Shown piece by piece: positions 58,493 to 64,000 of a stretch of DNA of 64,000 nucleotides (position 1 is its first letter; each line of letters starts with the position of its first letter). The DNA comes from Oscheius onirici (taxonomy: Eukaryota; Nematoda; Chromadorea; Rhabditida; Rhabditidae), in contig OW051473.1 in the NCBI GenBank assembly GCA_932521025.1, positions 1,116,001 through 1,180,000 on the forward strand, given 5' to 3'. Position numbers and translations under genes: made by a program. The notes under the pieces are model-generated. The model was not told the origin of the DNA, did not search any database, and saw only the letters and a list, made by a program, of their open reading frames with translations.

Positions 58493-58800
58493 AGCGGCGA
58501 AGCTCGTAGAAGCTTTTGACGGTCATATTGTTGATGACTGTCCTGGTGCCGTTGTAAGAAAACTGAAATAAAGTTTATCCAGAAAAACAACAAAGTTACC
58601 AGCATTGGATGCTTGTTGTACGCCTTGAGGAAACGGTTGTCGCCGTCATAGACAAAATCCAGCAGAATACGGAGACAGTCAATAACTTGCCAATTCTTCC
58701 AAGAGTTTCCCATATCGGGGAGAGTACGATAGAGGATCAGCTGAAGAGATTTGTATTTGGGACAAAATCTAAAGACTCACGGCAATGAGACCCTTCAGAT
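58428..58800 (-). CDS. Conserved-looking helical protein fragment, unknown
   Basis: Three exon pieces in one frame: TFDLKGLIA, then LILYRTLPDMGNSWKNWQV / IDCLRILLDFVYDGDNRFLK / AYNKHPML, then FSYNGTRTVINNMTVKSF / YELRRYVRNNNDEERAE, stopping at TGA 58428-58430. Introns of about 41-43 nt separate them. A TAG lies immediately upstream of TFDLKG, and no start codon with a good context is found. The rich, non-repetitive composition suggests a real gene. Either it is a 5'-broken copy or its true start is further upstream. I do not recognise the family. Confidence 0.4.
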
Positions 58801-60083
58801 CAAAAGTCTAATACGGGGACCCTGCATCTTGTTATCTGAAAACGAAAATATAAAGTACACGAACAAGTGTGAAAAGAGAAGGAAACAAAACTGGGGCCTC
58901 GAACGCAGCATTCGGCGATCAGTCAGAAAATTGTGCAAACGCCTTTCTTTCTCTCTGTCTTGCAAAAGATCTGTGTACAGCTGTTCTGGAACTGTGGACA
59001 ACACGTGCTGGCGGCACTTTGTATATCCGCAAGGATCAAAAGAGCAAGCCGACAGTCAAAACAAATCTAAATTTTCTCCCAAGGTCATACGGAGCTGGTG
59101 AAACATTGATTTTCCCGCCTGCGAGTAGCATCATAAGATCTAGGATTTCTAAATGAATTGTGTTCGTGAGAACTTGGAAGATACAAGTATTTAACCTAGC
59201 TCATCACAAAGAATAAAGGCCAAATGTTGCCAAAAGAACTGTCAAGAACTCAGTCTATATAAGATTCGTAGAGGAGAACAATTCAAAGCGCCTCAAAAGT
59301 TCACTACTTGATTATTTGCATTGTTGTCGTTACGATAGACACAACTTTGTGATTTTGAGAGAATAAAATGGCTTTTTGCATCAGGTAACATATAGCTCCA
59401 TCATATAAAAAATTGGAAAAGAATATCAGCCGAAAACTGACTGAGTTAGCTTGCGAAAGCGAGGGAAAAACAGTGCCGGTTGGAGAGAGTGCCCAGTGGT
59501 CAGACCATATGATCAGTCGATACTAGAGGCGCGCGCAGCTGCATAGAGCCTTACGGAGTGACGACATGAGTTTCGCAAGAGAAGAGTTTCGATGTTTCGT
59601 TCAAGAGAACAAACCTCTTTGTGATCAAATGCTTTATTTCATCAGAATCTTTTACTTTAAACTCGAAGGCTTTTCATGGAGATTACATATGTATATCTGC
59701 TCGAGTTTTTTGGTTTCCTCCGAAAGTAGCCGCACAAAAGTGTTTCAAACAATCAGGAACATTTCTATACCAAAATGCTTCATTGCAGAGACAATTCATA
59801 CACATATAAACAAAAATAAGTAGTGTAACAGGCCAGCCTGGCCTCTGCTAACTGACTGCTGCGCAGCCAGCGTCGAGCGTCGTATCCTTCGCGAGCTTTC
59901 CCAAAGCACGCTACACAGCCGATTATGTGATCAAACGGTTCAACTGAACTTACCCAAGTGCAAAACATAACAATACGGGCGAGGAATTTTGACCATCTGA
60001 GCTCCAAACTATTATGCTGGGCAGAGAGAGGGACAGAGAAGTCAGTCAGTCAAGAAGTTCCACTTGGGTATTTCATGGTAAAA
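58801..60083. other. Intergenic region, nothing recognised
   Basis: No supported gene. Plus-strand ORFs at 58751-59156 and 59566-59823 lack splice-consistent continuations and known motifs. The sequence near 59450-59560 is somewhat GC-richer but shows no RNA structure that I could identify. Confidence 0.45.
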
Positions 60084-60282
60084 TTAAGAATCAGGAACCT
60101 GAGCACACTGAGCCATGCAGCGCTGTGACGATTGCGGATTAGCTGTCAGACACTTCGAATAACATTGTCTGCGAGTCCCCTGGAAGTAGCCGGGATATGG
60201 AATCAAATATAAACTAAACTGCAGTCTTCGTTCTCGTAGCACTCTCGAGAAGCGGCAAGGGCAACGAGGATAAGAATCTGAA
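60084..60282 (-). CDS. Small cysteine-rich secreted peptide, 5' exon not found
   Basis: On minus, after a cattttcag acceptor near 60282, the frame reads ILILVALAASRECYENEDCS (end of a signal peptide then cysteines). A 35-nt intron is removed, and it continues GTRRQCYSKCLTANPQSSQ and RCMAQCAQVPDS, TAA at 60084-60086. There are six cysteines in about 40 residues. The start codon should lie in an upstream exon beyond the hairpin at 60301-60346 and was not identified. No family recognised. Confidence 0.4.
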
Positions 60283-60300
60283 AATGTTTAGAGAGGAGAC

Positions 60301-60346
60301 GATTTGGGACTGACCAAGAGGCTTGCCTCTCGGTCAGTCCCAAATC
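60301..60346. repeat. 46-nt near-perfect hairpin
   Basis: gatttgggactgacc (60301-60315) pairs exactly with ggtcagtcccaaatc (60332-60346). After one mismatch (60316/60331), agaggc (60317-60322) pairs with gcctct (60325-60330) around a 2-nt loop. It is too short for a typical pre-miRNA. It sits between the Cys-rich peptide (minus) and the membrane protein (plus), in their shared upstream region. Confidence 0.9.
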
Positions 60347-60493
60347 TCTTCTTGCCAGAAATTCTCCTTTCTGCGAGTTTTAAAAAATCCTGGTTTTTTT
60401 CTCACTGTGCTTGCTTATCACTCAATTCATTTTTCAGCAACATGGGTGCCGGGCTCTCAAACCCTTTTCTACCGGTAGCAGATTTTTTTTGAG

Positions 60494-61229
60494 ATGGTTC
60501 ATGAGAGCATGGATGATTTCCTTCAAAATGTTCAAGGTATGTAGAGAGTTGCTGTTAAACACTTTTGATGGGAGAAATCAAAAACCCACGGCAAGCGCAT
60601 GGGACGTAGTGAAAAACAGTTCCAATGGTCTTATGAACGCAACGTCGGGATAAGTGATCAAAAAAGACGGAATATGTAGCTTGTTCGTCGTGGCACATTT
60701 TATATTAAGAGGTAGCTCAAATGTAAGAAACGAAGAGCAGCAGTGAAAAACGAAAAAGAGCTGTGAAAAAAAGATAAACTTTCAGGAGAAATAGCCAACA
60801 CGGTTGGAAAAGTGAACGAATCTGTAGACGACCTCTCTCTTCTTATGAACACTTGGTTTTTTGTCGGAGTAATTTCAAACGTTCAAGCAACAAAGTTTCT
60901 GATTCTAGGTGCTCGCAATTGTTTGTATGCTCGGACTCATAATCGTTTTTGCTGAACTGGTGTTGCGCACTCTGCTCCAGAACTTCGTCAGGACTGCTAA
61001 ATTTTTCTTCTGCAGAAAAACGGTCGATGAGCGTGAAACGACGGAACTTGAGGTAAGCCAACCTTTTTGACTCGTGATTTCTTCGGAGTGTAAACACAAA
61101 CAATCTTTTCTTCAGGAAATCATTGTACCGGCCAACTCGAAGCCGAAGAATCATCAACTGCCCACCACGCGTACTGGAAACTTTGACTCAAATGCTGTTC
61201 ACAGAACGAACAAGGCTTCCGTTGCCTAA
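60494..61229 (+). CDS. Single-pass membrane protein, unknown
   Basis: Four exons (60494-60536, 60786-60868, 60909-61052, 61116-61229) total 384 nt, giving 127 residues. The N-terminal part is a helical, acidic segment (MVHESMDDFLQNVQGEIANT, VGKVNESVDDLSLLM). A membrane helix (WFFVGVLAIVCMLGLIIVFA) follows, then a basic juxtamembrane stretch (LRTLLQNFVRTAKFFFCRKT) and a polar tail ending SNAVHRTNKASVA. Introns are 249, 40 and 63 nt with good borders, and phases agree. The start follows a gtagcag acceptor at 60474-60480. An upstream in-frame-looking MGAGLSNPF at 60442 is not joinable. No family recognised. The shape suggests a small adaptor or accessory subunit. Confidence 0.6.
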
Positions 61230-61644
61230 GGAAATCGTCTTTTTTTGGCGCTGCTTTCAATGCCCCCCCCCTTTTTTTTGGCTCTCTCTTGACTCATCAC
61301 TTTCGAACTCGTCATAAACCCTCCCCTCTCTTTCGTCGTCGTTCATGTTTATGTCAAAGCGACTGTTTATCTCTTTGAGCTTTCCATGCTTGGAAACTCC
61401 TTTGATACCATCCCCACTTTGTTCCTTTTCTTCTTTTGATGTCCAAAACATGACGTCATCTCCCGCTGTCTCTCTGATGGAATATTAAACCTTTCAGCTT
61501 ATCTTTTGTGACAATAGCGAGACGTTGTCCGCAACTCTACCCTTTCGCGCAGCCACACCACTGATTTCTTTTGTTTACAAGTTTATTAACAGGACTTTAT
61601 TTATGTCTCAAAAATATCAATATGATGAGATGACCACGGTGCGT

Positions 61645-62774
61645 TCAGTACTCATAGGTTGACTCTGAAAAAGTGTTCCTTGATCGCTATTCCGTCATTT
61701 TGTTTCAGAGAGTTGAATAATTCACAAAATCAATTACTTACCGACGTTTTCGAGATCCATAGAGCGCTTGCCGAAACCCATGAGAAACTGTCGCTGTCCG
61801 CCGCGCTTGCCGAATCCCATATTGAATTTAGAGCCCTTGAAGGAGAACTGTAAGGACATAGAAACAGTTAAGCATGCCACAGACAGAAGCAAGAATAAAT
61901 TGTTAGAAATATGAACTCATGCGAAAAGTAAATGCTAAACAGAATAGTTTTAACAAATTGCGTTAGTAGATACAGTAAGAAGTTGTTGTTATTACGCACA
62001 AACTCACCATTGGCCTCTTATAAGCTTGGAACTGCTCTTGAAGCTCATCAGTGTCTTGGGCCCTGGAAAATGTGTTTACTATCCGTTTTCACTTTTAGTT
62101 CTATGTGGCCCACTACAGAGATAATAAATAAGGTTATGGGGTGAACAACGAGAGGTCTAGTTTACGAACGAAACCCTTCTTTTTGCAAATTTGTTAATTT
62201 GAAGGTTGTCGACAATGCTGATTTCGATCAAATATGGATGGTAAAACGGCAAAAACTATTCTGAAGGACGGCAAAAACTATTCTCAGTGCGTAAGCCGCC
62301 AAGAACCGGTGGTCAAGTTATGCAGGTATAAAAATTGATAGACATCTAATAGACTATAATTTAAAACTACCATTCTTAGTTTACTTCTGACATGTTTGAT
62401 AAAGCAAATTGTTGACAGTTTTGAAATCAACGTTTTCTTTGAAAATATAGCAGACATAACTATTTCAGATTCCGTTTCGCTAGCTTCAGAGTTTCCGAAG
62501 CAATTCTTATTTGGAAAACGTTGCAGTCAGAAAATTTCCGTGTCTGGTCCAAGAACTAGGAACACACTTTTCAACTTGGCGACAATTTTCTTAACTTTGT
62601 AAACCCGATCAAAAAGCTGCATTCACAAAATGTTGTCACCGTAACCCGTCCACCGCGCCCCATTTGAATGTTTTCTTACCTCTTTCCAAATCCGAAGACA
62701 TGTTGTCGAGGAGCAGCCAGGGCAACTGTGAAGAAAAGAGCGAAAAGAGCGAGAACAATACGTCCGAAGAACAT
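61645..62774 (-). CDS. nlp-6: Neuropeptide precursor, NLP-6-like
   Basis: Four exons (62680-62774, 62008-62062, 61742-61847, 61645-61664; 276 nt, 91 residues). Signal peptide MFFGRIVLALFALFFTVALA, then APRQHVFGFGKR, a spacer AQDTDELQEQFQAYKR, PMFSFKGSKFNMGFGKR, GGQRQFLMGFGKR and the end peptide SMDLENVESTYEY. Each GKR is a prohormone-convertase site after a Gly that becomes a C-terminal amide, so three (M/V)xGF-amide-type peptides are predicted. This matches C. elegans NLP-6, whose peptides share the VFGFGKR and NMGFGKR endings (from memory). Expression is expected in neurons. The first intron is about 617 bp, long for this window. Confidence 0.85.
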
Positions 62775-64000
62775 TTTCCCTGAGAGTTTCTTTTCAAAAC
62801 GTATAAAAACAAAAGAAGAAGATGGGACACATTGTGCCGAATGAGGCCATGTCGAGAGTGAAATGGAAGGCATTAGCGCATTTGTGCATAAAGAAATGGC
62901 CAGGCCAGCATCCCGTGGTAGAATTTCGGAGAGAAGGAAAAGTAGGTAGTTTTGTAAAACGAAAAAAGCAGGCCCGCCCTTCCATAATGATGATACGAAT
63001 CAGTATGAGAAAGCTACATCTGACAGAATATGGTTGATACGACGCGATACGAATGGCCATCGGAAGTAATTGCCTTTGCTCATTCACGACAAATGAACAC
63101 AAAACAATATGTTTTATGGAATCGAATTATCTCTTCTAGTTTTGCAGTTCCTGGTTATAATTTTTGAAACAGGAGGAGGCAATAATAGAGCAGCTTGAGA
63201 ACGCATGAACCAAAATGATGGAGATGCACTCCAGGTTAACTGCCACGATTCTCTTTCAATAAAACGTTAAGGGGACCCGAAGTGTTTTTCGCACTTTTCA
63301 CGCCCTTGACTACGACAAAATGCGATTCTGAGGGTGACTGTTTCAGCGAAGTTTTATGCAGAATCGAGCTAGCACGTCCCTTTTTCGAAATAGTCCCATT
63401 TTCACTGTTTTAAAGTCCCCTTCCGGTTTAGCACTGTGGCGCCGTAGGCAACAAGTTAGAACCTGTTATTCATACGACGACAACTACGTTTTGATATCGC
63501 TAAAACATTTGGGAAGTTTGATTAATGTTGTAAGGGTACGACGCCGCCAGGCCGTGAAGTCGGCTGGTTATCTCATTAAAACATTCAGAAAACTAACCAG
63601 TTTTTACCAGTTAATTTTTTCCAAAACGTCCTTTTGTCATAGGTTTTTTGCACTTCACGCTACTTTTGTCAGTTTCAGAATATGGAGGCAAAATGATCTA
63701 TAGTAAAGAATTCAATGCAAAACCACTATCAACTGGGAGCGTACGACTTTAAAGCTACAGGTCGGAAAAGAACGGGGGCGAAGGAAAAGTAGGATTTTTG
63801 TAGAGAATGGTCTCAAGTTTGAGGCTATATTAAACTAGATTTTGTGAGAACATCAATCACAGACACAAGCGCCCACGGAGAATCGCTTTAACTTGTGATA
63901 ACCTTGGGATTTTCCCACGATCAGGATGAGAACAGGAGCCGAAGATTAGAAAAAGGTCCGCTTTTTGGAAGTCTTGTTCCTATAAGAGTAGCTAAGCAAC
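62775..64000. other. Upstream region of nlp-6-like gene, no further gene seen
   Basis: Presumably contains the nlp-6-like promoter. ORFs at 62794-63102 (minus) and 63356-63703 (plus) show no motifs or splice structure. No repeats or RNA genes recognised to the window end. Confidence 0.5.

Noticed and set aside
62794-63102. 102-codon minus-strand ORF upstream of the nlp-6-like gene
   Set aside because: Composition looks random and it occupies the expected promoter/5' region.
63356-63703. 115-codon plus-strand ORF near the window end
   Set aside because: Basic, low-complexity content without motifs or splice signals; likely chance.
1-64000. CRISPR arrays, bacterial operons or terminators
   Set aside because: No regularly spaced repeats or prokaryotic signals; introns and eukaryotic families throughout.

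Overview
The window looks like nuclear DNA of a free-living rhabditid-type nematode. The evidence is the gene content and the gene structure. Gene families seen are srbc-like and srh-like chemoreceptors, a receptor guanylyl cyclase, CUB-like, astacin and ShKT secreted proteins, and an nlp-6-type neuropeptide precursor. Introns are mostly about 38-50 nt with gt...ttttcag or gt...ttaag borders, and acceptor-like ...ttcag sites sit just before several start codons. Multi-exon models below were assembled by eye from conserved protein motifs and splice signals, so exon borders can be off by a few bases.

Layout. 0.5-26.8 kb is a plus-strand tandem array of seven srbc-like 7TM chemoreceptor genes that share intron positions (508-1830, 4238-5611, 15011-16191, 17718-19205, 19558-20821, 22193-22924, 23833-26782). 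The array has been heavily invaded. It holds a decayed Helitron (about 7.3-12.1 kb), a foldback element (13.87-14.89 kb), an internally deleted RTE-clade LINE abutting a beheaded receptor (21.2-22.2 kb), and a pogo-like DDE transposon inside an intron of the last receptor (24.6-26.0 kb). Two tRNA genes lie in it: Leu(TAA) on plus and Ala(TGC) on minus. 28-31.4 kb holds an unresolved gene (possibly Maelstrom-like) and a different 7TM receptor.

32.0-37.2 kb (minus) is a large multi-exon gene ending in a protein kinase domain. It is followed by a CUB-like secreted/GPI-type protein (37.5-39.5 kb, minus) and a dihydropyrimidinase (40.0-42.0 kb, minus). 42.8-49.2 kb (plus) has an srh-type receptor followed by a receptor guanylyl cyclase, both typical of chemosensory neurons. 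49.3-50.6 kb is a broken SH2-tyrosine kinase gene.

51.2-56.4 kb is a cluster of secreted proteins built from ShKT cysteine modules and Thr/Glu-rich linkers. It includes an astacin-EGF-CUB-ShKT gene whose catalytic zinc motif and reading frame are both damaged. The last 6 kb contains small genes: an acidic protein with an overlapping frame, a Cys-rich secreted peptide, a single-pass membrane protein, and the nlp-6-like neuropeptide precursor.

The window mixes environmental sensing (receptors, cyclase, neuropeptide) and secreted defence-type proteins with frequent recent gene decay. I saw no clear sign of an entirely new molecular system. The most unusual items are the inactivated astacin, the 258-bp repeat shared by a receptor promoter and the Helitron, the receptor-array/transposon interactions, and several unrecognised small secreted or membrane proteins.
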